Source: Candidatus Desulfofervidus auxilii (GTDB lineage: Bacteria > Desulfobacterota > Desulfofervidia > Desulfofervidales > Desulfofervidaceae). Taken from it: a stretch of 64,000 bases of DNA. The notes below the pieces were generated by a model, which was not told the origin of the DNA, did no database searches, and saw only the letters and a list, made by a program, of their open reading frames with translations. The stretch lies in contig NZ_CP013015.1 of the NCBI RefSeq assembly GCF_001577525.1, positions 388,632-452,631 of the forward strand, written 5' to 3'. Below, piece by piece: positions 25,863 to 34,416 of this stretch. Each line of letters starts with the position of its first letter. The stretch's first letter is position 1. Both the position numbers and the translations under genes were made by a program.

Positions 25863-26708
25863 ATGTATAAACACTTTTATGGTCTTAAAAAAGAACCCTT
25901 TAATATCACACCTGACCCTAACTTCCTTTATCTCAGTCCTACTCATCGTGAGGCCTTAGCACAGATAATCTATGGTGTGAAAGCTAAAAAGGGATTTATT
26001 GTGATTACTGGTGAGGTAGGTGTGGGAAAGACCACTGTACTTAATGCCTCCCTAAAAAAATTAGAAGAAAACGGTAGCATTACCGCTTTTATCTTTAACC
26101 CTGAACTAAAACTAATGGACTTTTTTTATATTATCTGTAACGAGTTAGGACTTCCTAAACCAAGAACCAAGGCTGAATTTCTCATTAATTTAAACGATTT
26201 TTTGATTGATTGCCTAGCCAAGGGAAAGGGGCCTGTAGTGCTTTTTATTGATGAGGCCCAGAGGTTAAGTAGTAAACTTTTAGAGGAAATAAGGCTGCTT
26301 TTAAACTTAGAAACCGGTGCTGAAAAGTTGTTACAAATTGTGCTTTCTGGTCAACCAGAGCTTTGGGAAAAAATAAATTCAACAGAACTCAGGCAGCTAA
26401 AGCAGAGAATTAGCTTAAGGCATACTATCAAGCCACTAAATAGCAAAGAGGTAAAAATGTATGTTAAGGAAAGATTGACCAAGGCTGGCGGGAGAGATGA
26501 TATATTCAATGACAAAGCAATAGACAAAATCTATAAGTATTCTGGTGGGATTCCTCGATTGATAAATATAATATGCAGTAATGCCCTGATTACAGGTTAT
26601 GTTGCAGAAAAAAAGGTCATTAATGCTAAAATCATTAAAGAAACAGTGAATGACTTAGATTTAGTAAGCCATAAACCTAAAAGGAGTTGGTTCCTTTTCA
26701 AATGGTAA
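25863..26708 (+). CDS. ExeA/GspA-like AAA ATPase
   Basis: 281 residues opening MYKHFYGLKKEPFNITPDPNFLYLSPTH-type sequence, diagnostic for the ExeA/XrtA-associated ATPase family. Walker A GEVGVGKTT lies near residue 50 and Walker B VVLFIDEAQRL near 125; the LLNLETGAEKLLQIVLSGQPEL and GGIPRLINIICSNALI motifs are as expected. It is cytoplasmic; relatives act in secretion assembly or in exopolysaccharide loci. Its place after a beta-barrel gene supports the latter, but no exosortase gene is in the window. Confidence 0.85.
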   Translation: MYKHFYGLKKEPFNITPDPNFLYLSPTHREALAQIIYGVKAKKGFIVITGEVGVGKTTVLNASLKKLEENGSITAFIFNPELKLMDFFYIICNELGLPKPRTKAEFLINLNDFLIDCLAKGKGPVVLFIDEAQRLSSKLLEEIRLLLNLETGAEKLLQIVLSGQPELWEKINSTELRQLKQRISLRHTIKPLNSKEVKMYVKERLTKAGGRDDIFNDKAIDKIYKYSGGIPRLINIICSNALITGYVAEKKVINAKIIKETVNDLDLVSHKPKRSWFLFKW

Positions 26709-27037
26709 TGGTCACCCATCTTATCGGTTCTGGCCAACCCTTTTATGGCTCACCACATGGCCAGGCTAAATATCGGTCACCATTCTTCTTATTGTTTTTT
26801 TCCTCTTTGCCGACAGGCATCCCTGCCTGGCGTTTCGGGCAGGAATGCTCCTTTGGTGGAAGAGCTGTCCAATATACCCATTTTTACTGCATTTTCTTCT
26901 TCAGATAAAACCAAAATAGCTGTTTTGCTGTCAAAGTTGAGCTTAAGCTTGAAAGGGCAACACTCTGCTTGATAGTGAATTTTTGAAATCGAACCGCTCT
27001 TGACAAGTACTATTTAACTTGATAATTTTAGATTATT
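26709..27037. other. Intergenic stretch with one GC-rich palindrome
   Basis: No convincing gene. A GC-rich repeat (CAGGCAT..CCTGCCTGG..GGGCAGG) lies at 26811-26847. Short open frames have no recognisable product. The end of the stretch holds a promoter-like pair (TTGACA at 27000, GATAAT at 27021, spacing 15) upstream of the tRNA genes. Confidence 0.5.
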
Positions 27038-27112
27038 GGGCGGGTAGCTCAGCGGGAGAGCGTCGGCCTTACAAGCCGAAGGTCACAGGTTCGAAACCTG
27101 TTCCGCCCACCA
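27038..27112 (+). tRNA. tRNA-Val (anticodon TAC)
   Basis: A 75-base cloverleaf with encoded CCA. Acceptor stem GGGCGGG pairs with the TCCGCCC side. The anticodon loop is CTTACAA with anticodon TAC, and the T-loop is TTCGAAA. A TTGACA box lies 38 bases upstream. Confidence 0.95.
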
Positions 27113-27115
27113 TGC

Positions 27116-27192
27116 GGGGTCGTAGTTCAGATGGAGAGAACGCCGGCCTGTCACGCCGGAGGTCGTGGGTTCAAGTCCCATCGGCCCCGCCA
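27116..27192 (+). tRNA. tRNA-Asp (anticodon GTC)
   Basis: A 77-base cloverleaf. Acceptor stem GGGGTCG pairs with CGGCCCC, discriminator G, encoded CCA. The anticodon loop is CTGTCAC with anticodon GTC. It lies three bases after tRNA-Val, so both are probably one transcript. Confidence 0.95.
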
Positions 27193-27267
27193 TAAAAAGA
27201 CCATACTCTATCTCCCATTCCAAAGTCCGCTATTATTCTAAAAGGTGAAATACACTTGCGGGTTATA

Positions 27268-27386
27268 GGGTCTAACCTACAATTTATACGTTTGCACGTT
27301 AGAACGTTAGCACATGGGAACTGGGAATTGGGAATTTCTATTTTCCGTTTTCTATTTTCTTAACTGTATTTTGTAGGTTTGACCCC
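27268..27386 (-). mobile_element. Complete small inverted-repeat element (copy H), 119 bases
   Basis: Bounded by GGGTCTAACCTACA (27268-27281) and TGTAGGTTTGACCCC (27372-27386), imperfect inverted repeats. Inside, in reverse orientation to copies D and F: an octamer block (complements of AACGTGCA), a GGGAACT/GGGAATT heptamer block, then TATTTTC/CGTTTTC heptamers and TTAACTGTATTT. No coding capacity. Confidence 0.85.
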
Positions 27387-27417
27387 AATCCCGCCAATTC
27401 CGGAACCAATTCCGGAA

Positions 27418-27445
27418 TTGACAAGTAATAAATTTTAAATATAAA
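27418..27445 (+). promoter_or_regulatory. Sigma-70-type promoter
   Basis: TTGACA at 27418-27423 and TATAAA at 27440-27445 with a 16-base spacer, about 60 bases upstream of the secreted protein gene at 27508 and just outside the border of element H. Confidence 0.65.
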
Positions 27446-27507
27446 AAAGAATAGTTTGGCAATGTCAAATGTTGGCATACAATCATTAAATTTAAAGGGA
27501 GGTTAAA

Positions 27508-27966
27508 ATGCGACCTTTAAAAGCAATGTTGGTTATAGGGATTATGGTTTTTTTCACTTGGGTTAGTGTGTCAACTGTGAATGCAGGAACCTATATTGGA
27601 GATTATTGTTGGCGGGGTGAAGTTACACATAATGGGGACACTGATACTGGCATTATTCAAGTTGCCGTTACAGATATGGGAAACGGCCATTATTTTCTAA
27701 ATGGAAAAGTTACTGAAGAAGGCGAGCCAACAATACAAGCTACACATGGCAATGCAGAGATAGCTGGTAATAAAGTGTATTTGACACTTAATGTTGCGCG
27801 GGCAGACCATGAGGAAATGTGTGCAGATACAATATATATAGTCCTAGATTGGCCCAGTCTTAATGGTACCTTTGAAGTTATTGGGATATGTTATGAATAT
27901 GATTCGCAAGAAATAGAAAGAGAACACGTTGGCCCTGGGACGGTAACTTTTATAACGTGTCCATGA
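27508..27966 (+). CDS. Secreted protein of unknown function
   Basis: 152 residues. AAGGGAGG precedes the ATG. The signal peptide is MRPLKAMLVIGIMVFFTWVS, with cleavage near VNA. The mature domain starts GTYIGDYCWRGEV and reads as beta-rich (GIIQVAVTDMGNGHYFLNGKV, GNKVYLTLNVARA) with cysteines near residues 34, 110, 127 and the C-terminus. Element I begins 26 bases after the stop. I do not recognise a family. Confidence 0.65.
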   Translation: MRPLKAMLVIGIMVFFTWVSVSTVNAGTYIGDYCWRGEVTHNGDTDTGIIQVAVTDMGNGHYFLNGKVTEEGEPTIQATHGNAEIAGNKVYLTLNVARADHEEMCADTIYIVLDWPSLNGTFEVIGICYEYDSQEIEREHVGPGTVTFITCP

Positions 27967-27992
27967 TTCAAAATTTAGAATTTAAGAATTTA

Positions 27993-28125
27993 GGGTCAAA
28001 CCTACAATTTATACGTTTGCACGTTAGAACGTTAGCACATGGGAACTGGGAAATGGGAATTGGAAATTTCTATTTTCTATTTTCCGTTTTCTATTTTCTT
28101 AACTGTATTTTGTAGGTTTGACCCC
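27993..28125 (-). mobile_element. Complete small inverted-repeat element (copy I), 133 bases
   Basis: Bounded by GGGTCAAACCTACA (27993-28006) and TGTAGGTTTGACCCC (28111-28125). Block order and orientation are as in copy H. The octamer core is identical; the heptamer region has one more GGGAAAT-type unit and one more TATTTTC unit, giving a 14-base difference in length. Confidence 0.87.
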
Positions 28126-28208
28126 ATTTCCGCTACAAAATCTTGAATATTCTCTGATTTTATGCTAGTTTCTTGTTTCTTGTATATAAAAGGTGGGAGT
28201 GTTATTTA

Positions 28209-28808
28209 GTGCGCCCCAAAAACTGTGAGATAAGTGAATATTCCACGTATTTTAAAATTGTTATCCTCATTTTGGGCTTTTTTCTATCTTCTTGCAGCAC
28301 TACAAGATATATCACTCAAACAAAGAGAAGTGTGATTGAGCAACTTCTGCTTACTAAATCTATTGATAAAGCCGTTGCAAAAATTGATAATCTTAAAATC
28401 CAGGGTTCAAAGGTTTACATAGAGATTGTTTCTTTAGCACCTGCTGAGGAAAATTATTTAAGAAAGGCAGTCTCCCTTTGGTTCTTACAAAATAAGGCAG
28501 TGGTTGTGGAAACAAAAGATAAGGCTGATTATATAGCTTCTATACTAGTTAAATCAGTGGGCACAGATAAAATTGATACTAACTATTTAGGAATTCCATC
28601 TTTGCCTGTGCCATTTGTGGGAATTTTCACCCCTGAAGTGGAAATACTGGCTAGTAAGCACCAAAAGGGATATACAGAAATGCAAATTACTCTTTGTTAT
28701 GCATCTACAGGAGAATTTATTTATAAGACCAAACCATTGATTGGCAAAACTCATTTTAGCACTTACAAGATTTTTTTGATTCCTATTAGACAAGATGATA
28801 TCTTTTGA
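28209..28808 (+). CDS. Putative lipoprotein (DUF6655-like)
   Basis: About 199 residues from a GTG at 28209 (GGTGGGAG upstream). The N-terminal hydrophobic stretch ends in the lipobox LSSC, followed by STTRYITQTKRSVIEQLLLTKSIDKAV. The SARS/KRS-IEQLLL pattern after the lipid Cys resembles a small family of uncharacterised lipoproteins (DUF6655 by memory, not checked). Later segments alternate as in a small alpha/beta domain. Probably anchored in the outer or inner membrane facing the periplasm. Confidence 0.6.
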   Translation: MRPKNCEISEYSTYFKIVILILGFFLSSCSTTRYITQTKRSVIEQLLLTKSIDKAVAKIDNLKIQGSKVYIEIVSLAPAEENYLRKAVSLWFLQNKAVVVETKDKADYIASILVKSVGTDKIDTNYLGIPSLPVPFVGIFTPEVEILASKHQKGYTEMQITLCYASTGEFIYKTKPLIGKTHFSTYKIFLIPIRQDDIF

Positions 28809-28897
28809 ATTCTTGGGTAAGTTTACCTCTTCAAACCTCACACTCCATTTTTATACCAGCGGTAAGTGAAGACAGAACCAAAATCTGCTAATAAAAT

Positions 28898-29815
28898 TTA
28901 CAAAAATGCTTCCACTCTGTTTCGGCCCTTTTCTTTTGCTTTATATAAAGCCTTATCTGATGCCTTGATTAAGGCTTGTTTATCCTCAATTTCAGCATGA
29001 GGGATGGCTGCTACTCCAAAACTCATGGTAATAGAAATATGCCCAGTGGGAATCTTAAAGGGGTGTTCAGCAACAGCCTTTCTCAATCTTTCTGCCACCT
29101 TAATTGCCCTAGACAGTTCAGTGTGTGGCAAAATAATAGCAAACTCCTCCCCCCCATATCGAGCAGGGGTATCAATCTCCTTTCGTGTTGACCCCCTGAG
29201 CATAGAACCTATCCCTTTAAGGATAATATCACCTGCTGCATGTCCATAGGTATCGTTAATCTTTTTGAAAAAATCTATATCCATCAAGATGTTGGATAAT
29301 GGAAGTTTATATCTTTTAGCCCGAGCAAACTCTTCGGCCAGTTTGTCTTGATAATATCGGTGATTGTACAAACCAGTCAGTCCATCCCTATCAGCCATTT
29401 TGCTCAGCTTTTTTGTCTTTTCTAACAATTCATCATGAAGTGTTTTTAAACGCAGTTGGGTATTGACCCGCGCAATTAGTTCCCCAGCATCAAAGGGCTT
29501 TGTAATGTAATCCACAGCCCCTAATTCTAGCCCTTTAACTTTATCTACTGCCTCTGTCTTGGAGCTGAGCATAATCACTGGAACGTCAGAAGTAGTTTGG
29601 AACTGCTTTAATCTTTGAAGGGTTTCATACCCATCCAAATTAGGCATAACTACATCAAGCAAGATTAAATCAGGCTTCACCCTTTTTACCTCTTCCAGTC
29701 CTTTTAACCCATCAGGTGACCAAATTACATGAAATCCCTTTGGGTCAAGGATCTGACGGCAAAACTGGGCTATCAACTTACTATCATCTATGATTAGAAT
29801 AACGGGTTTTCGCAT
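28898..29815 (-). CDS. Response regulator with GGDEF domain (diguanylate cyclase)
   Basis: 305 residues. REC domain 1-120: ILIIDDSK start, LILLDVVMPNLDG with the phospho-Asp, PVIMLSSK and the conserved DYITKPF Lys. GGDEF domain from about 150: DRDGLTGLYNHRYYQ and RYGGEEFAIILP, an active-type GGEEF signature. It should make c-di-GMP when phosphorylated. An allosteric I-site RxxD is not obvious ahead of GGEEF. As the last gene of the chemotaxis operon it probably links sensory input to c-di-GMP output. It overlaps cheD by 32 bases. Confidence 0.92.
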   Translation of the reverse strand: MRKPVILIIDDSKLIAQFCRQILDPKGFHVIWSPDGLKGLEEVKRVKPDLILLDVVMPNLDGYETLQRLKQFQTTSDVPVIMLSSKTEAVDKVKGLELGAVDYITKPFDAGELIARVNTQLRLKTLHDELLEKTKKLSKMADRDGLTGLYNHRYYQDKLAEEFARAKRYKLPLSNILMDIDFFKKINDTYGHAAGDIILKGIGSMLRGSTRKEIDTPARYGGEEFAIILPHTELSRAIKVAERLRKAVAEHPFKIPTGHISITMSFGVAAIPHAEIEDKQALIKASDKALYKAKEKGRNRVEAFL

Positions 29816-30374
29816 TTTTCTTTATTCTGAGTAATCTTTCTGTATATCGTGCTTCTACATATTTAAATTCAGTGTATTGTTGAGGCAATAATTTTTTCAC
29901 GAAGACCTTACCTGTATCACTAAAAAAATACAATTTACGCCCAAAATCCCCCCCTACATCTTTACTAATGATAGGGATTTGCTCCATTTTAAGAAAATGA
30001 TTTATAAATTTGATGTTAAATTGAGGAATGTTATCATGAGAAAGCCGATAATTTAATAATCGTCCGCCCCCAAAAACCTTGGCTTTTAAAAGTTGCCTCT
30101 GTCCTCCTGATTTCATAATTTCAGCTATAAGGAGCTCCATAGCATATAAACCATAACGCCCCATCTCCGTGGTTAAAATCTCGTGAGATTTAAGGGAAGC
30201 AGGGAGCATAAAGTGATTAACACCTCCCACTGCATGAACAGGGTCATATAAACAAGTACAAATACAAGAGCCCACTATGGTTGAAATAATTTCTCCTTGA
30301 GTAGAAATATAGTATTCTCCTGCTTCTATAACAATTACCGGCCTTTGATATTTTGAACTAAAGCATTTATACAT
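29784..30374 (-). CDS. cheD: Chemoreceptor glutamine deamidase CheD
   Basis: 196 residues, slightly longer than usual CheD. The catalytic Cys lies in TIVGSCICTCLYDP (Cys37) and the His in GGVNHFMLP (His54); KAKVFGGGRLL follows. CheD deamidates glutamines of chemoreceptors and may interact with CheC, which is not seen here. The gene follows cheR by four bases. Confidence 0.92.
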   Translation of the reverse strand: MYKCFSSKYQRPVIVIEAGEYYISTQGEIISTIVGSCICTCLYDPVHAVGGVNHFMLPASLKSHEILTTEMGRYGLYAMELLIAEIMKSGGQRQLLKAKVFGGGRLLNYRLSHDNIPQFNIKFINHFLKMEQIPIISKDVGGDFGRKLYFFSDTGKVFVKKLLPQQYTEFKYVEARYTERLLRIKKNAKTRYSNHR

Positions 30375-30378
30375 TTTT

Positions 30379-31233
30379 TTATGTTTCTAAAGGTTTCTTT
30401 CGGTAAATACTAGGTGCAAATAATAAAAAAGGAGCATTATTAAAAGCTAACAGAGATTCCGCTTGGCCTAAAAAGAGAAAACCATCTTCAGAGAGGGTCT
30501 TATAAAAACCCTGGATTACTCTCTGCTTTACCTCTAAATCAAGATAAATAATCACATTTCGGCAAAAAATAATATCAAATTTCCTTTCAAAAATAAAAGA
30601 ATCTGTAGATAAATTGAAATATTTAAATACAATTAGTTTCTTAAGGATATCTTTAACCTTGAATAAATCTTGCCCTTTAACCTTTTGAAAATATCTCTTA
30701 CCATAGCTAGAAGGTAGAGAGGCTATTTCCTTTGATGTATAAATGCCTGACTTGGCCTTATTTAGGGCTTTCATATCTATATCAGTAGCTAATATTTCAA
30801 TCTCCCACTGGGGATAAATGCTAAAGTAATCATTTGCTACCATAGCCAGAGAGTAAGCCTCCTCACCACTGGAACAACCTGCACTCCATATATAGAGCTT
30901 AGGTATTTTTTGCTTTGCTATTGCTTTTTTCAAAAAATAGGGGAATACCTTATTGGTTAAGTATTCAAAGTGCTCTTTTTCTCTAAAAAATTGAGTTTTC
31001 CCGGTAGTGATTAAACTTATCATGTGCATCATTTCTTTTTGGCCTGCAGGGTGCTTAGTTAGATAATTATAGTATTCCTCAAAGGAGTTAAGGCGAAGGG
31101 AAGTTAGCCGTTTTCTGAGCCGAGAGACTAAAAATGGTTTTTTATATTCAGCAAGACAAATGCCTGTTTGCTGATAAATAAAGGTTTTTAAAAGCTTAAA
31201 CTCAGTATCTGTAAATTCAAGACCATAGTTCAT
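30379..31233 (-). CDS. cheR: Chemotaxis protein methyltransferase CheR
   Basis: 284 residues: an N-terminal helical domain (FKLLKTFIYQQTGICL), then a SAM-binding domain with IWSAGCSSGEEAYSLAM, ILATDIDMKALNKAK, YFNLS and FDIIFCRNVIIYLD. It methylates glutamates of the chemoreceptor. No cheB is visible in the operon, so demethylation would depend on a gene elsewhere. It overlaps cheW by four bases. Confidence 0.95.
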   Translation of the reverse strand: MNYGLEFTDTEFKLLKTFIYQQTGICLAEYKKPFLVSRLRKRLTSLRLNSFEEYYNYLTKHPAGQKEMMHMISLITTGKTQFFREKEHFEYLTNKVFPYFLKKAIAKQKIPKLYIWSAGCSSGEEAYSLAMVANDYFSIYPQWEIEILATDIDMKALNKAKSGIYTSKEIASLPSSYGKRYFQKVKGQDLFKVKDILKKLIVFKYFNLSTDSFIFERKFDIIFCRNVIIYLDLEVKQRVIQGFYKTLSEDGFLFLGQAESLLAFNNAPFLLFAPSIYRKKPLET

Positions 31234-31712
31234 TTTATACTATCTATTTCTTCTAATTCTTCTATACTTAAAATTTTATCTAGGTCTAATAAAATAATCA
31301 AATCGTCATTCTTTTTACCAAAGGCTTTAATAAAATCTGTTCTGACCTTAGGACTTAAAGGTGGACTAAGCTGGAGATTGGCTTGTTCTAAGTATATTAC
31401 ATCAATTACATCATCTACTAATACCCCCATGACCCTTCCTAAGATTTCTACTACTACAATTACACCTTTAGTATCGTCTTTTCTGGGTTCCAAATCAAAT
31501 TTAGCTCTTAAGTCAAAAATAGGAAGGATTGTCCCCCGAAGATTGATTATACCTTTTACTACAGGTGAAAGCCGGGGTATACGGGTAGCTCTCTGGAATC
31601 TGGTTACCTCCTTTACTTTAAGTGCGTTCACCCCATATACCTCATTTGCCAGATAAAAAGTAAGGTAATAGCCTTCTACCTGCTCTGCTGTCTTTTCCTT
31701 ATTTTCTTCCAT
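31230..31712 (-). CDS. cheW: Chemotaxis coupling protein CheW
   Basis: 160 residues, a single CheW domain: YYLTFYLANEVYGVNALKVKEVTR, IPRLSPVVKGIINLRGTILPIFDLR and GVLVDDVIDVIYL, as in typical adaptors coupling receptors to CheA. It lies two bases downstream of the receptor gene. Confidence 0.95.
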   Translation of the reverse strand: MEENKEKTAEQVEGYYLTFYLANEVYGVNALKVKEVTRFQRATRIPRLSPVVKGIINLRGTILPIFDLRAKFDLEPRKDDTKGVIVVVEILGRVMGVLVDDVIDVIYLEQANLQLSPPLSPKVRTDFIKAFGKKNDDLIILLDLDKILSIEELEEIDSIK

Positions 31713-31714
31713 TT

Positions 31715-33949
31715 TTAAAATTCCTCAAATTTATCTTCTAAATCTAAGTCAGGAGGACCACTTCCCATTTCTTCTTTTGGTTCAGCCTTTTTTACTAACT
31801 CTTCAGGCAAAGACCGGGGCTGAGTTTCTTTAGTGGACATTTCGGAGGTAATAAATCCTCGAGTCAACTCTAATAAAACTTCTGCTTCATCTGCTAGTTT
31901 TTCACTTGCCGAGGCAAGTTCTTCCACAAAGGCAGCATTTTGTTGTATTACCTTATTTATCTCCATCACCGTTTTATTTATTTGTTCAATTCCTTCTGTT
32001 TGTTGTCCACTTGCTGAAGTAATTTCAGCTATGACATCTGATACTTTGGTAATATGACCAATAATTTTTTGTAAATTCTCAGATGTAGAGTTAACAAAGC
32101 TTATTCCTTCACCCACCTTGACTGCACTTTCTTCAATTAGGGCCTGAATATCCTTGGCTGCCTCTGTACTTCTGATAGCTAAATCCTTTATTTCTGCAGC
32201 AATAACAGCAAATCCCTTCCCTTGTTCTCCTGCCCTTGCAGCTTCCACCGCGGCGTTTAAAGAAAGAAGTTTGGTCTGGAAGGTAATATCGTTGACTAAA
32301 TTGACAATCTCTGTAATCCGATTACTTGTTTCCTTAATACGTTCCATAGAAGATATGGCATCCCCAGCTACTTTACCTCCTTCTTTAGCTGCATCTACGG
32401 CCCACTTTGCCAATTCATTAACTTTAGCGGTATTTTTTGCATTTTGATTTATGATAGCTGTCATTTCTTGAATAGACGCACTCACTTCCTCCACTGAGAC
32501 TGCTTGTTTTTGTGTCCGCTCGGAAAGGTCTTGATTGTTGGCCGAGATCTCAGATGCCCTTTCAGCTACAGCTAAGGCTTCTTCCTTGGCTTGTTGAATA
32601 ATATTAGACATATTATCTAGCATTTGGTTAACGTGTTGAGCTAGCCTATCCATCATATCTTCTTTACCTTCTATTTCTGCCCTTCTTGTTAAGTCCCCTT
32701 TAGCTATCTTACCCAAGAGCTCAACCAATTTCTCCACTCGTTTTTCCAAATAAAGCCTTTGCGCTTCTTCTCTAGCAGCCGCTTCCTTTATAGTCTTTTC
32801 AGCCTCTACCTCCATAGTAATATCTCTGATAAAATGGAACCCACCCCATATCTTACCTGTAGAATCTTTCAGAGGTGCCCCACTAGTGATTACAGGAACT
32901 TCTTTGCCATCCATTTGTCTTACTATACCCCTTTTGCCTATAATAGTCTCCCCGCTTTGAACAGCCTTTTTAAAAAAACAATCGGTTTCGCAGAAATCGC
33001 TTTTGATTATTTCATAGCATTTCTTTTTTCCTTCTACTTCTGACTTACTGTATCCTGTCAATTTCTCTAAGGCTTTATTCATATAAGTAACAGTAAAATT
33101 GGGGTCTGTAATAAAAAAAGGTTCCGAGATACTAAATTTTAGACTATTAGCATATTCAATCTGATCCTTGATCTTTTTAGTCATGATATTGAAATTCTTA
33201 ATCAAAATACCAATAGAGTCTTCTCTATCGGTAGTCATAGAAACAGAGAAATCGCCTTTAGCCACCCGGGCTGTCTTTTCAGCTAGTTCTCTAGTAGGTT
33301 TAGAAATCCATTTCACGGAAAAAAAGGAACCAAGCAAAATAAGAGCCAAAATACCCATAACACCAATTAACAAATTCTGATTTCTTAAACTGTGGATGGT
33401 ATTATAAATACCAGCAATAGACTGTTTTACCACCAAAGCACCTAGGACCTTTCTTGAACTGCCATGACAATGATAACATCCCTTTTCATTTAAAATGGGC
33501 AAAAGTACTGTAAGACCAGGTTGTTTACCTATCTTTTCCTCAAAGGCCATAGATGGCGCATGTCCTGTTTCAAGCATTTTTTCTAACTGTTTTATGGCCT
33601 TTTCATTAAAAATAAATTCAGAAAGCGAAAGGTTAATGGCCTTTGGCTGACTGGCATAGACAATGTTTTTATTAAAGTCGCAAATATAGGCTTCTACCCC
33701 TTCCATACTCTCTTTTATATACATTAGTTGCTTCTCTACCATTTCACTATTTCCTCTAGCCATAGGCCTCTTAATACTGGCATAAGTGAGCCTAGCGATA
33801 TCTAAACCAAATTCATGTGCTTTTTCAAATAGGGTCTTCTCCTGACTATGGATGTTCATATAGATTGTTACACCCATGATCAAGGTTACTAACACGATCA
33901 AGGCTAATAGAATTTTCACCCTTAAATATTTTCTCACTAAATGGAACAT
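31715..33949 (-). CDS. Methyl-accepting chemotaxis protein with periplasmic CxxCH heme motif and PAS domain
   Basis: About 744 residues; the ATG at 33949 has GGAGG six bases upstream. Transmembrane segment at 10-30; periplasmic domain about 31-190 with CYHCH at 158-162, a c-type heme binding motif, as in DUF3365/Tll0287-like heme sensor domains; second membrane segment (LLIGVMGILALILLG); HAMP; PAS (ITDPNFTVTYMNKALEKLTG) at about 280-390 with a CETDCFFKK stretch; a second HAMP-like linker; then the MCP signalling domain with hairpin EAARAGEQGKGFAVIAAEIK. It probably senses redox state or a gas/electron acceptor. The C-terminal tail shows no canonical CheR-binding NWETF. Confidence 0.92.
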   Translation of the reverse strand: MFHLVRKYLRVKILLALIVLVTLIMGVTIYMNIHSQEKTLFEKAHEFGLDIARLTYASIKRPMARGNSEMVEKQLMYIKESMEGVEAYICDFNKNIVYASQPKAINLSLSEFIFNEKAIKQLEKMLETGHAPSMAFEEKIGKQPGLTVLLPILNEKGCYHCHGSSRKVLGALVVKQSIAGIYNTIHSLRNQNLLIGVMGILALILLGSFFSVKWISKPTRELAEKTARVAKGDFSVSMTTDREDSIGILIKNFNIMTKKIKDQIEYANSLKFSISEPFFITDPNFTVTYMNKALEKLTGYSKSEVEGKKKCYEIIKSDFCETDCFFKKAVQSGETIIGKRGIVRQMDGKEVPVITSGAPLKDSTGKIWGGFHFIRDITMEVEAEKTIKEAAAREEAQRLYLEKRVEKLVELLGKIAKGDLTRRAEIEGKEDMMDRLAQHVNQMLDNMSNIIQQAKEEALAVAERASEISANNQDLSERTQKQAVSVEEVSASIQEMTAIINQNAKNTAKVNELAKWAVDAAKEGGKVAGDAISSMERIKETSNRITEIVNLVNDITFQTKLLSLNAAVEAARAGEQGKGFAVIAAEIKDLAIRSTEAAKDIQALIEESAVKVGEGISFVNSTSENLQKIIGHITKVSDVIAEITSASGQQTEGIEQINKTVMEINKVIQQNAAFVEELASASEKLADEAEVLLELTRGFITSEMSTKETQPRSLPEELVKKAEPKEEMGSGPPDLDLEDKFEEF

Positions 33950-33960
33950 AACCAACCTCC

Positions 33961-34407
33961 TTAATGGGCACCCCCATAAAGCATGGGTTTATATTCAAAG
34001 GCCTCTATTCTTTCTGCTACATGACAAGAAGCACAATCTTTAAGAGTAGGTTTTTTAATATCTTCAATAGATTGAGATTCTATATGTTCACTCCCAGGAC
34101 CATGACAGACCTCACATCCAGGAAATTTTAGTTCAGGTGTTTTTTCCACACTGACAAAACCGCTTGGTTTCCCATAGCCAGTAGTATGACACTGAAAACA
34201 CCTTTGGAATTCCTCTTTTGTTAATCCTTTTTTTAGTCTAACTATTTTTTCATAAGACCTTGCCTTCTTTGCATAGCGCATAAAGTTTTGATATTCAAAT
34301 TCATGGCATTCTTTACATGCTTCAGAACCCACATACATAGGCTCGGCTGAGACTGAAAAAGGAAAGCTAAGAATAATAAAAAACATTATTATCACAAAAT
34401 TTCTCAT
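33961..34407 (-). CDS. Tetraheme c-type cytochrome
   Basis: 148 residues with signal peptide (MRNFVIIMFFIILSFPFSVSA) and four CxxCH sites: CKECH, CFQCH, CEVCH, CASCH. This is cytochrome c554-like spacing, with extra histidines that may be distal ligands. Periplasmic. It lies between cheA and the heme receptor gene, so it could pass electrons to, or be sampled by, the sensor domain (inference). GGAGG precedes the start. Confidence 0.92.
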   Translation of the reverse strand: MRNFVIIMFFIILSFPFSVSAEPMYVGSEACKECHEFEYQNFMRYAKKARSYEKIVRLKKGLTKEEFQRCFQCHTTGYGKPSGFVSVEKTPELKFPGCEVCHGPGSEHIESQSIEDIKKPTLKDCASCHVAERIEAFEYKPMLYGGAH

Positions 34408-34416
34408 AATAACCTC

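Noticed and set aside
24219-26708. Complete exosortase (XrtA) system
   Set aside because: A beta-barrel and an ExeA-like ATPase fit, but no exosortase gene or PEP-CTERM sorting tail was found in the window.
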